A stretch of 64,000 nt of DNA, from contig NZ_CP047393.1 of assembly GCF_009858175.1 (NCBI RefSeq), positions 2,480,001 through 2,544,000 on the forward strand, written 5' to 3'. Both the position numbers and the translations under genes were made by a program. Positions 17,687-27,236 of the stretch are shown here, one piece after another (within the stretch, counting starts at the first letter, position 1; each line of letters starts with the position of its first letter). A model generated the notes under the pieces. That model was not told where the DNA came from, did no database searches, and saw only the letters and a program-made list of their open reading frames with translations. The stretch is from Pontibacillus sp. HMF3514 (GTDB taxonomy: Bacteria > Bacillota > Bacilli > Bacillales > BH030062).

Positions 17687-19027
17687 TTATTGATTCTCAT
17701 AGAATTCATCTAACACTTTTTGTACTTCCTTATCCGCGCGTTCTAGAGCTTCTTCAATACTCGCTTCTTTTAAAAATGCTCGGTTGAAGTTGTCTCCTGT
17801 TTTCTTCACCCATTCTGACCAAACAGCATTCACATCTAATGTGCCTGCAAAGTCAAAACTCTCTAAAAATGCTTGTTTATTTGCCGGCTTATCACCTGAA
17901 TTTAAGAACATATCAGACTGCGCTACAGATTTTTTCACAGGAACGGCTTCACCTAGCTCAGCCCATTCTTTCTGAACGTCATCCTCTGACACCCAGTATT
18001 TCACCCATTCCCAGGCAGCCTTTGCTTTTGCATCAGAAGCATCATTGTTAATAATCCATGAATTCGCAATAACTGGCGAGAATCTTTCTCCAGTTGGTCC
18101 TTTTGGAAGAACCGTAACATCATAGTTTACACCTGTTTCATTCGCAGCTAGTACGCGTGCATAGATTCCAATTCTCATAGCAGCTGTCTCACTTGGGAAA
18201 GGAGACATCGCGCTTTGGAAAGCTTGTAGGTCTGAAGGATCTGTAAAAATCCCACGATCCATACCATCTACAATGTACTCCATCGCTTCTTTATTTTCTG
18301 GTGAATCAATAATCGATTCTTGTAAACTCTCATCCAGAATGCCACCGCCATAAGACTTCAAGACGGTCATCCAACCTTCTGTAATACTGAAGAATGTAAG
18401 ACCATATTGATTAACACTGTTGGATTTAAACCCAGATTCATTTGCTGTTTTACCACTCGTATCAACCGTCAGTTTAGCTCCAGCTTCTTTTAAGTCTTCC
18501 CATGTCCAACTTTCATCCGGGTAATCAACGCCCGCTTCATCAAACATGTCCTTGTTATAGAATAGCGTTGCAATTTGGATACCTTGAGGTACAGCCCAAT
18601 ACTTTCCGTTTGGTCCTTTGTTAAAATCTAGACCATAATAATCATCTTTATTTAGGTCTTGATCTATCCATTCTGTTAAATCTTTTGCAGCCCCACGCTC
18701 AGCATATTTTTGAACAAAAACACCGTCTGAAAGCCAAACATCAGGTGCCGTTCCCCCTGCGATTTGAGTATCTAGCTTTTGAAAAAACTGTGAATAAGGC
18801 GCATTTTGGGTTTTAATTTTAATATCAGGATGTTGTTCCTCAAACTTATCGATCAACTCCTGCATCTTCTCATCTGCACTACCTGAAGAATAAAACCCTA
18901 ACGTAATCTCAGTAGCCTCTGAATCATCGCCACCATTACCCGATGATTCGTCTGTACAACCTGCAAGGAACAAAGCAAAAACTGTCATAAAAGCAAACCA
19001 TAATTTCATAACCTTTCTTTGATTCAT
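17687..19027 (-). CDS. Extracellular solute-binding lipoprotein of a sugar ABC transporter
   Basis: The 446-residue protein has a lipoprotein signal peptide with lipobox LAGC near residues 21-24, a Ser/Gly/Asp-rich linker, and the family 1 solute-binding fold (EITLGFYSSGSADEKMQELI, APDVWLSDG, WTWEDLKEAGAKL, AAWEWVKYW). It is the substrate receptor of the importer encoded next. It is the first gene of a seven-gene operon. GGGAGGAG precedes the ATG and a cre site lies 21 bp upstream of the start, so carbon catabolite control is expected. Substrate is probably an oligosaccharide. Confidence 0.9.
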   Translation of the reverse strand: MNQRKVMKLWFAFMTVFALFLAGCTDESSGNGGDDSEATEITLGFYSSGSADEKMQELIDKFEEQHPDIKIKTQNAPYSQFFQKLDTQIAGGTAPDVWLSDGVFVQKYAERGAAKDLTEWIDQDLNKDDYYGLDFNKGPNGKYWAVPQGIQIATLFYNKDMFDEAGVDYPDESWTWEDLKEAGAKLTVDTSGKTANESGFKSNSVNQYGLTFFSITEGWMTVLKSYGGGILDESLQESIIDSPENKEAMEYIVDGMDRGIFTDPSDLQAFQSAMSPFPSETAAMRIGIYARVLAANETGVNYDVTVLPKGPTGERFSPVIANSWIINNDASDAKAKAAWEWVKYWVSEDDVQKEWAELGEAVPVKKSVAQSDMFLNSGDKPANKQAFLESFDFAGTLDVNAVWSEWVKKTGDNFNRAFLKEASIEEALERADKEVQKVLDEFYENQ

Positions 19028-19047
19028 CTTTTCTCCTCCCCTTTTTA

Positions 19048-19062
19048 AGAAAACGCTTACAT
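19048..19062 (-). promoter_or_regulatory. cre site (CcpA operator)
   Basis: On the minus strand ATGTAAGCGTTTTCT matches the cre consensus WTGNAANCGNWNNCW at every defined position. It lies just before the solute-binding protein gene and within the divergent region shared with the YesM-type kinase gene, where CcpA could repress one or both. Confidence 0.75.
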
Positions 19063-19178
19063 ATTATATTAAAACCGATGTTAATAATAGAAAATGTAAA
19101 AATATTTGAAATATTGTGTTTTTTTCAATAAAATAAATAGTACGTGGAAGTTTCTACTATTTTAAAGGAGCTTGCTTG

Positions 19179-21005
19179 ATGTCGTTTAAACTTAGTTCTA
19201 TAAATTCTAAGCTTTTTATGATTATCCTCTTATTTGTATGTATTCCTTTACTTGTTCTAGGTTTTATTTGGTTTGAAAAGACAACTGAAACGATTGAAGA
19301 AAATGCCGTGCAATATAGTCAGCACCTTTTAACACAGACGAATGAATACATGGACTTTTATTTACATGATTTAGAACAAGCTACTTACCCTTTTCTATCC
19401 AACCCTCAAGTACAGCAATTTCTTGATATGAACACCTTTAATTCGAACCGATACAAGCGATTCATTATCTCTCAACAAATTCAAGAAGAAGCCTTCTCTC
19501 CCCTATTAAATGGACGTTCCGACATATTTGGCATATCCCTGATTAATCAAAATGGTATGCAAGTACATAACTACTCAAAAGTGAACGACTATTTGAATAT
19601 GGATCATATTAGACAAATGAATTACGAATTATGGGATGACGTTAATAACTTAGAACCTTATCAATTTATCCATATAGACTTTATCCACTCCACCCCTGTC
19701 CTTACAGTCGTAAGAAAAGTATATGATAAGAACACCTATAATACGTCAGGTCTTCTCATTGTGAACCTTCGTTTGAATCAAATCTCGAATATTATTAACG
19801 AAGTTACATTAAGTCACTTTAAACAAGTGTGGATTGTGAATGACCAAAACAAGATCATCTACCACCCTAATGAAGATCAGCTCGGACAAACGTTTTCTAG
19901 TAAACAAGCAGCAAACCATACGAATGACCGTTTCTCCATTCAAAATCATGAAAGCTTAAAGACTCTAATGGTTTATGATTATTCTCCTCAATCCAAATGG
20001 ACAATGGTAGCCAATGTCCCGATGAATCAAATTATGGCCAATCTGATCAGCTTAAGAAACTCCACCGCTTGGATTGGCCTCATTCTTATCGGTATAGCTT
20101 TGTTGTTCATAGGCGGCTTTTCTTTTTCACTCACCTACTCATTAACAACCTTGCAAAACTTAATGAAGAAAGCTCAATCTGGAAAATTAAATATTCAAAA
20201 GAAGCAGCCCTTACCTATTTATCGGAATGATGAAATTAGCGACTTGTATAATAGCTTTTACAATATGACTGGAGATCTTGATCGATTAATGAAAGAAATC
20301 CAGCATTCCAAATTAATCGAGAAAGAGATGGAATTGAAAACGAGAGAATCGGAATTACAAGCCATGCAATCGCAGATCAATCCTCACTTTTTGTACAACA
20401 CGCTTGAAATCATCAACTCGCATGCCATTATCGAAAAACAAATGATGATTAGTAAAATGACGACAAGTTTAGCTGATATGTTTCGTTACAATGTTAGCAA
20501 CACGAAAAGCGTCGTCACCTTAGAAGAAGAAATTAACCAGATCCAAACCTATCTGGACATTCAACAAGAACGTTTTGAGGATCTATCTGTTTTTCTGGAA
20601 GTTTCTAAAGAAGAGATAAAAGAGGTACTTACTGCAAGACTAACCATTCAACCCATCATCGAAAATGCATTTATCCATGGTTATGAGGATTATGAGCTCA
20701 CTCCAACGTTTATCGGGATTTACGGAGAACAATGTGCTGATTATTATAAGCTATCCATTGTCGATCAAGGCAAAGGCATGAACGAGCAAACCCAAACCAT
20801 GTTCAATCAAGCATTTAAGCATAATGAAGATCCACCTTCTGATAATAAAACGACTAAGAGGATCGGCTTAATTAACGTGCATAAGCGAATTTTTGGCAAC
20901 TTTGGCTCTCCATTCGGCATATATATTACTAAATCGGACGAGTCAGGAACGACCATAGAGATAAGATTGCCGTACACCACTACATTTAATAAAAGGGAGG
21001 CTTAA
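19179..21005 (+). CDS. YesM-type sensor histidine kinase
   Basis: The 608-residue protein has a membrane helix near 10-30, a long extracytoplasmic sensor (about 30-290), a second helix near 295-315, a HAMP segment, then a His_kinase domain with phosphoacceptor His near residue 402 in QSQINPHFLYNTLE. A GHKL ATPase domain follows with N box PIIENAFIHGYE and DQGKGM. This is the YesM class, which senses extracellular or imported oligosaccharides with a binding protein. The ATG at 19179 is preferred over the TTG three bases earlier, with AAAGGAG 8 nt upstream. The YesN-type regulator gene follows 2 bp later. Confidence 0.9.
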   Translation: MSFKLSSINSKLFMIILLFVCIPLLVLGFIWFEKTTETIEENAVQYSQHLLTQTNEYMDFYLHDLEQATYPFLSNPQVQQFLDMNTFNSNRYKRFIISQQIQEEAFSPLLNGRSDIFGISLINQNGMQVHNYSKVNDYLNMDHIRQMNYELWDDVNNLEPYQFIHIDFIHSTPVLTVVRKVYDKNTYNTSGLLIVNLRLNQISNIINEVTLSHFKQVWIVNDQNKIIYHPNEDQLGQTFSSKQAANHTNDRFSIQNHESLKTLMVYDYSPQSKWTMVANVPMNQIMANLISLRNSTAWIGLILIGIALLFIGGFSFSLTYSLTTLQNLMKKAQSGKLNIQKKQPLPIYRNDEISDLYNSFYNMTGDLDRLMKEIQHSKLIEKEMELKTRESELQAMQSQINPHFLYNTLEIINSHAIIEKQMMISKMTTSLADMFRYNVSNTKSVVTLEEEINQIQTYLDIQQERFEDLSVFLEVSKEEIKEVLTARLTIQPIIENAFIHGYEDYELTPTFIGIYGEQCADYYKLSIVDQGKGMNEQTQTMFNQAFKHNEDPPSDNKTTKRIGLINVHKRIFGNFGSPFGIYITKSDESGTTIEIRLPYTTTFNKREA

Positions 21006-21007
21006 CC

Positions 21008-22072
21008 ATGTATTCTGTTATTTTGGTTGATGACGAAAAAATGATTAAACGGAGTCTTCTTGCTTTAATTGAAGGAAATGAAACAGGATTTAAAGTAGTA
21101 GGTGAAGCAAAAGATGGTGAAGAAGCGTTGCACTTAAACCAGCAATGTAATCCAGACTTGATTATTACGGATATTCGAATGCCTAAGATGAATGGCCTCA
21201 AATTTATTAAGGAAGTTAAAAAAACAAACAAACATTCAAAGTTCATCATTATATCGGGTTATGATGAATTTGAATATGCTCAAGAAGCGATTCGATATGG
21301 CGTTGTCGACTTTTTATTGAAACCGATCAAGCCTGAACAGTTTCTTTCATCTTTAGAAAAGGTCCATCAGCAGATCGTTGGAGAGCTTAACTCGTCAAAA
21401 GAAAGAAGCGAATGTTTAGGAGTCATAAAATCATATACGGAGAAACTCGTGCAGCAATTGTGGCTTTTAGAAGAAGAACAAGTAATGAAATTGATTGATG
21501 AATATCATGAAAAACTGAAAGACGCTAAGAGTAAAACCCATTCATTACGCTCCATGTATTCGGATTTTCTGATTTATTTCCAATCAGAACTGGAGAAACA
21601 ATCGAATCCTATTAAAGATGAAGTTATTCAAGCTTCGGACATTCCTTATGAGGAGAATGAAATCAAAGACTCCATAATGGTCATGTGCCAAAACATCATC
21701 CAAAACCTTAAGACTTCCAGAAATATCGGTCACCGAAACAGCATATTAACAACTGTTAAATACATTGATGAACACTATGCAGTGGAAGATCTTTCACTAG
21801 TGGAAGTTGCCGATACAATTGGAATGTCTCCTTCCTATTTTAGTATGGAATTTAAAGCCGAGATGGGGATTAGTTTTAAGCAGTATGTCACCAAATTACG
21901 TATGGAAAAAGCAAAGGAACTGCTCAACAACCCAACGTATAAAACGTATGAAGTGGCTTATGCCACAGGATATGGTGATTATCCACACTTCACGAAAACC
22001 TTTAAAAAGATTCTTGGTGTAACCCCGTCTCAGTACAGAAAAAGAATAGGGGTAGCTAAAGAAACGAATTAG
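21008..22072 (+). CDS. YesN-type AraC response regulator
   Basis: The 354-residue protein has a receiver domain (Asp8-Asp9, phosphoacceptor Asp55 in LIITDIRMPKMNG, Lys105 in LLKPIKPE), a helical linker and a C-terminal AraC-type double helix-turn-helix (about 250-350: VEVADTIGMSPSYFSMEFK and YEVAYATGYGDYPHFTKTF). It is the partner of the upstream kinase and probably activates the divergent transporter operon and the downstream polysaccharide enzymes. GGGAGG precedes the ATG. Confidence 0.9.
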   Translation: MYSVILVDDEKMIKRSLLALIEGNETGFKVVGEAKDGEEALHLNQQCNPDLIITDIRMPKMNGLKFIKEVKKTNKHSKFIIISGYDEFEYAQEAIRYGVVDFLLKPIKPEQFLSSLEKVHQQIVGELNSSKERSECLGVIKSYTEKLVQQLWLLEEEQVMKLIDEYHEKLKDAKSKTHSLRSMYSDFLIYFQSELEKQSNPIKDEVIQASDIPYEENEIKDSIMVMCQNIIQNLKTSRNIGHRNSILTTVKYIDEHYAVEDLSLVEVADTIGMSPSYFSMEFKAEMGISFKQYVTKLRMEKAKELLNNPTYKTYEVAYATGYGDYPHFTKTFKKILGVTPSQYRKRIGVAKETN

Positions 22073-22110
22073 GAGAGAATCACCTTCATCCTGATGATTT
22101 CTCTCCTTCT
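22072..22110 (+). terminator. Hairpin between convergent genes
   Basis: GGAGAGAA and TTCTCTCC pair around a loop that contains a weaker inner stem, right at the end of the regulator gene. The T-run is short and broken, so termination efficiency is uncertain. Confidence 0.5.
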
Positions 22111-22127
22111 TACCATGTTTCTAGTAC

Positions 22128-24164
22128 TTACACTTTTACAACCCACTTTTGTTCCTGAGCTTGATGGCGTTTCACAAAAAGAACATCTCCAGTCATTTGC
22201 GTGCCGGCAAATTGATAACTGTAAGGTCCTTGATGAGAAAAAACGATGATTTCTGATTCTTCTCCTCTGTTTACTTGCAGAGCAGTCACTTGGTCCTCGG
22301 AAAGTATTTGTGAGCGTGAATTCCATACATCGACTTTCTCAATCGAAATATCTGGCTCTTCATTTTTCTTAAAAGGAACGAGTGCTGTTATGAATTTCGT
22401 AAGTCCATTCCCTTTTTTCTGACACCTGATTTTATTTGATGCTTGCTTTTGATTGTAGTCCCTCGAAATCCAACAGGTATCTTTCTCATATTGTACAGAT
22501 TCGAATTGAATCATATTTAAGTTGCTTCCATTGCGCCCTTCTACTCGAACGATATCATTTAAAGAGTCGATTTCGACATTTGCATGCTCATCAAAATGAA
22601 AATGTTGTTTATAATCGTGTTCTTCTTTTGAATGAAACGTATCAACTAAAACCCAGTAATGCGGCTTCACATAAAAAATTTGCCTTAGTACTTGAACTGG
22701 ATCATCTAGGTTCCAATATCCATTGTGTCCTGCTTGCACAAAATCAAATGAAGGGTCGCTCTTCCAATAATGCTGAACAGGTTGCGCTACTTGATCCCAA
22801 CTCCATGAATTTTGATATTGGGAGATCGTTTGGTCATCTACACTGGTTGTATTGTGCTGGAATGATTCCTTAAAATATCGTCTTTCTTCGTTTTCCATGT
22901 ACGTGTATCGACCTGTATCAACCAATAAATCTTCACCGTTCGCACTTAAATCAAAATGTAAAAAGTCATCATGGCCATGGGCACGAATAATGTCCATGTG
23001 TCCTCCATCAAATAATAGATAATGCTCATCTGAACTCCAGTCATCACGCATAATGGTATATCCTGATTCCTCTAGATGAATCGAATTAAAAGAAGGTGGA
23101 TGGCTTCTAAGCGCTTCATACGTTTTCATACCATCCTTTCCAAAATACCAAAGACCTTCAAAGTCTAAAACAGGATATCCTTTATACTTTAAATCTCCTC
23201 GATGAAATAAGACCGCTCCACGACTTAACACATCACGTATATCTGTATGGTCACTATCGCTGATCATGGGTTGATGCCCATTAGGTTTCACAAATGCTAA
23301 GGAAGCTGTAAACATCGCATTTAACGATTTATTTAGGGTTTCTGGAATCTCTAGCCCATTCATGCTGGCTAACAAAACCGGTTCAAATAGACAATGGAGT
23401 ACCTCATGATGATACATCGGACTTTGTTCGTTATGCATGCCATCCTCAAATACCTGAAGCTCACACATAGCTTCCAAGCGTTGAATCGCTAACTCTAACC
23501 ATTTATGGGATTCATTAAAATGTGGAAACAATAAAGCTATTTGAAATAGACCGTTTGTTTCTAAGAACCCCCAGTTACTTTGCTTGTCGTGAGGGGTATA
23601 TGCAACACTTAAGTATCGACCATGCCACCAAAGGGCTTCTCTGAATTGATTTTCTTCATTTGTCCCCCAAGCTTCTGATTCCCTTACACAAAAGTAGCCT
23701 TTTATCCAATTTGTTATTCGAATACCACTGTCTAACTTACGCCACGTATCTTTCACATTATATTGAGTGGCTTCACTCTGTTGAATCTCTTCTTCCGTTA
23801 AAGGGTTTTGACTGATCCAATCTTTCATCAGATGTATATAAGCTTTAGCATATTTTTCATCTCCAGTAAGCCAATACGCCTGACCCAATTCCGCCATGAA
23901 TCTCGAACGATTAAGGTTGACCGTCCACTCAAAATCTCCTTTATAACGAAACGTCCAATCGATTTCATGATCAAATGTTATCGGTGTCTCACAACGTTCC
24001 ATATCCCAACGATGGGTAAACACAAACGTTTGGTTGCAAGCGAGATCAGCCCTGCTAATCACCTCTTTAAATTCATCTTTCCAGTACTTTTCACATGCGT
24101 CTTTCAGAAACGTTTTATCGTGTCGTTCATAGAAGAAGGTACTCTTTTTCGTAGAAGTGTCCAT
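22128..24164 (-). CDS. Heparinase II/III-family protein, cytoplasmic polysaccharide lyase
   Basis: The 678-residue protein has an N-terminal alpha/alpha toroid (about 60-320, with MAELGQAYWLTGDEKYA and SNWGFLETNGLFQIALLF) and a C-terminal beta-sandwich with the heparinase II/III signature HGHDDFLHFDLSANGEDL followed by VDTGRY. The family uses Tyr and His to eliminate uronic acid residues from polysaccharides. No signal peptide is seen, so it should act on imported oligosaccharides. I start at the ATG at 24164 because AGGAGG lies just before it. Convergent with the YesN-type gene and clustered with GH20 and GH18-like enzymes, it suggests a glycan with uronate and HexNAc. Confidence 0.75.
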   Translation of the reverse strand: MDTSTKKSTFFYERHDKTFLKDACEKYWKDEFKEVISRADLACNQTFVFTHRWDMERCETPITFDHEIDWTFRYKGDFEWTVNLNRSRFMAELGQAYWLTGDEKYAKAYIHLMKDWISQNPLTEEEIQQSEATQYNVKDTWRKLDSGIRITNWIKGYFCVRESEAWGTNEENQFREALWWHGRYLSVAYTPHDKQSNWGFLETNGLFQIALLFPHFNESHKWLELAIQRLEAMCELQVFEDGMHNEQSPMYHHEVLHCLFEPVLLASMNGLEIPETLNKSLNAMFTASLAFVKPNGHQPMISDSDHTDIRDVLSRGAVLFHRGDLKYKGYPVLDFEGLWYFGKDGMKTYEALRSHPPSFNSIHLEESGYTIMRDDWSSDEHYLLFDGGHMDIIRAHGHDDFLHFDLSANGEDLLVDTGRYTYMENEERRYFKESFQHNTTSVDDQTISQYQNSWSWDQVAQPVQHYWKSDPSFDFVQAGHNGYWNLDDPVQVLRQIFYVKPHYWVLVDTFHSKEEHDYKQHFHFDEHANVEIDSLNDIVRVEGRNGSNLNMIQFESVQYEKDTCWISRDYNQKQASNKIRCQKKGNGLTKFITALVPFKKNEEPDISIEKVDVWNSRSQILSEDQVTALQVNRGEESEIIVFSHQGPYSYQFAGTQMTGDVLFVKRHQAQEQKWVVKV

Positions 24165-24267
24165 CCGAATCCTCCTATGTTTTGTCGGCAAAATTTCTTC
24201 TAGCTTTATTAAATTTTAGAGAAAGGGATAGGAAGATACAACGACCTAATTATGACCTTATATGTGA

Positions 24268-24298
24268 AAGAGTTGCCTTCATGAAAAGGCAACCCTCT
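24268..24298 (-). terminator. Terminator after the GH18-like secreted enzyme gene
   Basis: On the minus strand GTTGCCTT and AAGGCAAC pair with a 6-nt loop and are followed by TCTTTC. Confidence 0.65.
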
Positions 24299-24302
24299 CA
24301 GC

Positions 24303-27092
24303 TTATTTTTTGATTTCTAGTACTGCCGGGTTATCATTTTCTTTACTATGAATTGGAACTAATCGATCTTTAAGAGCTTCATCTGATAAACGGAAGCTAA
24401 GGGTATCAATATTTTCTAATTGAGAGACCCATGCTGTAACATCGATTTGATACCAACCAGCTCCAGAAATATCGATCTGCCCTAATTTTGTAAACGTTTG
24501 TGGGTCTGGCTGTGTATTCCACGTTATCTTATTCTCATCCCATGAGGCATTCTGAGCCCCATAGACGGAGACGGGAACACTTGGGACGTCAGGATCACTA
24601 ATACCACGATCTACGTAAATTTTAAGGATCACATTTTTTGTATCCGTTAAGGATGATTGGTTATTCGAAAACTGGATAAAACTTATTCGATCATAGTTCT
24701 GTATCGTTGCTTCTAGTCCCTTTACTTTTAATATCGTTGCATCACCGTAGTTCGTATCTCCATATGAATCACTTCGAACATGAGCGTCTTGGCTTGCAGA
24801 AACACTTTCAAGGGACCATGTTGTGGAAAGATTATATGGAACATCACTAGCTGAAGCCCAATAATACTCATTCGCAGCAATCGAATTCACTTTGAACCCA
24901 ATTTTGCCTTTGTTTATACCAAAAGACTCTGATGTAAACGTAATCTCCCCGTTCTCATCAGTTGTACCACTAACAACTTTGCCGCTCAGATACTCAAAAC
25001 GACCGCTTATGTTCGCTATTACAGGAGAATTCGTCTTTTGATCAATGATTTGTAATGAGACATGTGCTTTCCCATTTTCATAGGTTATAGAAGCTTCTCC
25101 GATAATCATTGGTTTTAAGTTTGATGAATATGTCGTAGTAGTGGTAACGGATGAAATCGGGCCAATATTCCCTCTTACATCTACAGCTGCCACTTTGTAA
25201 TAATAGGTTGTGTCTGCCATCAAACCGCTGTCTACAAAAGATAACCTTCTACTAGATCCAGCTAAGTTACTCTCATTAGGAGTAAAATCAGCGGTAAGGC
25301 CACGATAAATGTTATAGTGTTCAACTTCGTAATTGTCATAAGCTCTCCCGTAGTCTAAAAGAATAGATTGATAACTATTGGTTGAGGCATTTGGTTGACG
25401 ATCCACCATGGTTGGAGGCTCAGTATCATGTGGCGGTTGCCATAACACTCCATCACTACTCCATTCGGATGGTAAGTAACGGATCGTGTCATAATGATGC
25501 AGAGCGATCCCTCCAAAGGAGCTATAACCATTCATGGAGGCATATACTTTATCCAGTTCCGCTTCCATGTAGGTTCTGCCTTCTTCTCTGAACGAAATGA
25601 GCTCTGGGTCTCCTCCATCGGCAATGTCCTTCGTTTCGACTCCAATTACAACAGAGTTTGGTTTACCGATCGCTTCAGCATATTCGATTTCATCTCGAGC
25701 TCTTTCAATAATGCCGTTTGACCCTTCTGCAAAATCGCGATAATCCATGATCGAAATGTAATCCAGGATATCCTGGATATGTTGAGATAGCCATTTTGTT
25801 TGCTCTGGTCCTTCTTCAAGTTTTGGTCCCCATGTAATGGCTTCAGCGTATTGCGAGCTGTCATACCAGTTTGGAATGGCTGCTCCAATTAACAAACTTG
25901 AATCCGAAACTTTTTTCAGGTTCATCATTTTCTCTAATAAATTTAAATATTGAAGCTGCAAGGAAGGTTTTTCTGTCTTAAATTGAGAGGCAATATAGGG
26001 CTCTATATCAATATTCACCCCATCAAATTGTTCATCCTGATTGGAAGAGAGGTTATAGTTTATAATATTTTCAACTTCTTTTAGTGCAACATCATGGTAT
26101 CTTTCAAATGCTCCAAAGTGAGGTGGATTGGTGCCTCCAGCAATTAGCGCGTGAACTTTATAGCCATTGTCATGGGCCCATGAGAGGAAGTCCCTAACTC
26201 GATCTCTTTCGTCCTCTAGCATATCAACACCGAAGTACTCATCTACTCCTAAATATAACGTTGTAATGGGGTCCTGGTTAAAAGTTGTGGTATCTTTAGC
26301 CATAGCATCTAATACCTTTCGAGACCCTTCATTGAAAATTAAATTGTAAGATGCATTTTCCCAAATCCACATCGCACGGTCTTGTTTTTCAAAATTCGTA
26401 GAGGATGGTCTTCCTTCCCCTGTTTTCACATAAACTGTCGAACTATAACCTGTATTCCCGATAGAATCTACAGCTTTCGCTTCTAAACTATATGTCTTGT
26501 CTTTATCAATAGGGAGTTTAAGTTGATGAGAGTAGTTATTATGGTTTTGATTTTGAACAGCAATCCATTCATTTCCGTTAATACGAATGTAGACCGCTTC
26601 AATCAGATTTTTTCCAGAGGCAGCGATGGTAACCTTCTTATGTTTTTTTATTGTTGTATTGGTTTCTGGATCAATGATTGTAACAGCAGGAATGTTCGCT
26701 TTTTTATTATCCACTGATAGAAGGATTGGTTCAGACCAGGAGGTATATCTTGTTAGGGTATTCATGCCTCTTGCTACAATTTCAATTTCACCATCATAAG
26801 GACGCGTATCTAAATCATAGTACCAATTACCTGAATGCGTTTGATTTGCATCAGGAAGCATTTGAGCTTGTGAAACCTTCATACCGTCAAGAATGAGTTG
26901 AATGTTTGATACATCTGAATAAGACCCTGAAATTCGAACAGTCCCTACTGGTAAATTGTCTCCACTACTATGTGATGTAAAGGTTAAAGAAGATGCGGCA
27001 TACCCATCATCAGGGCTGAAACCGTTGAAGAATAAAAGAGGAATAAGCAACGTAAAAGCAACCATCAGCCTAAGTCGTATCCATTTTTTCAT
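24303..27092 (-). CDS. Secreted multidomain glycan-active protein (GH18-like barrel, FN3, DNRLRE/CBM96-like)
   Basis: The 929-residue protein has a Sec signal peptide (MKKWIRLRLMVAF...DGYAASS), one or two Ig-like domains (to about 230), a TIM barrel (about 240-570), an FN3 domain (about 590-675), a further beta domain and a C-terminal DNRLRE domain (about 765-929), which in related proteins binds polysaccharide. The barrel contains FDGVNIDIEPY, close to the GH18 catalytic motif DGxDxDxE, with the final Asp and Glu kept and the middle Asp replaced by Asn. It is the only secreted enzyme of the locus and so the likely extracellular depolymerase. Activity is inferred. Confidence 0.65.
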   Translation of the reverse strand: MKKWIRLRLMVAFTLLIPLLFFNGFSPDDGYAASSLTFTSHSSGDNLPVGTVRISGSYSDVSNIQLILDGMKVSQAQMLPDANQTHSGNWYYDLDTRPYDGEIEIVARGMNTLTRYTSWSEPILLSVDNKKANIPAVTIIDPETNTTIKKHKKVTIAASGKNLIEAVYIRINGNEWIAVQNQNHNNYSHQLKLPIDKDKTYSLEAKAVDSIGNTGYSSTVYVKTGEGRPSSTNFEKQDRAMWIWENASYNLIFNEGSRKVLDAMAKDTTTFNQDPITTLYLGVDEYFGVDMLEDERDRVRDFLSWAHDNGYKVHALIAGGTNPPHFGAFERYHDVALKEVENIINYNLSSNQDEQFDGVNIDIEPYIASQFKTEKPSLQLQYLNLLEKMMNLKKVSDSSLLIGAAIPNWYDSSQYAEAITWGPKLEEGPEQTKWLSQHIQDILDYISIMDYRDFAEGSNGIIERARDEIEYAEAIGKPNSVVIGVETKDIADGGDPELISFREEGRTYMEAELDKVYASMNGYSSFGGIALHHYDTIRYLPSEWSSDGVLWQPPHDTEPPTMVDRQPNASTNSYQSILLDYGRAYDNYEVEHYNIYRGLTADFTPNESNLAGSSRRLSFVDSGLMADTTYYYKVAAVDVRGNIGPISSVTTTTTYSSNLKPMIIGEASITYENGKAHVSLQIIDQKTNSPVIANISGRFEYLSGKVVSGTTDENGEITFTSESFGINKGKIGFKVNSIAANEYYWASASDVPYNLSTTWSLESVSASQDAHVRSDSYGDTNYGDATILKVKGLEATIQNYDRISFIQFSNNQSSLTDTKNVILKIYVDRGISDPDVPSVPVSVYGAQNASWDENKITWNTQPDPQTFTKLGQIDISGAGWYQIDVTAWVSQLENIDTLSFRLSDEALKDRLVPIHSKENDNPAVLEIKK

Positions 27093-27124
27093 AGAAAGAC
27101 CACCTTATCCTTATTTTTTGAATA

Positions 27125-27170
27125 CAAAAAACCATAAATCCACCACCTTTATGATGAATTTATGGTTTAT
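27125..27170 (-). terminator. Terminator after the SDR-DHDPS gene pair
   Basis: On the minus strand AAACCATAAAT and ATTTATGGTTT form an 11-bp stem followed by TTTTTTG. It separates the aldolase gene from the secreted enzyme gene, so these are distinct transcription units. Confidence 0.8.
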
Positions 27171-27236
27171 GCTCAAAAAATAGACTGACCGTAAAAGGAC
27201 CTTTAATAGAAACGGACTTTAGCACTACCTTTCTCT

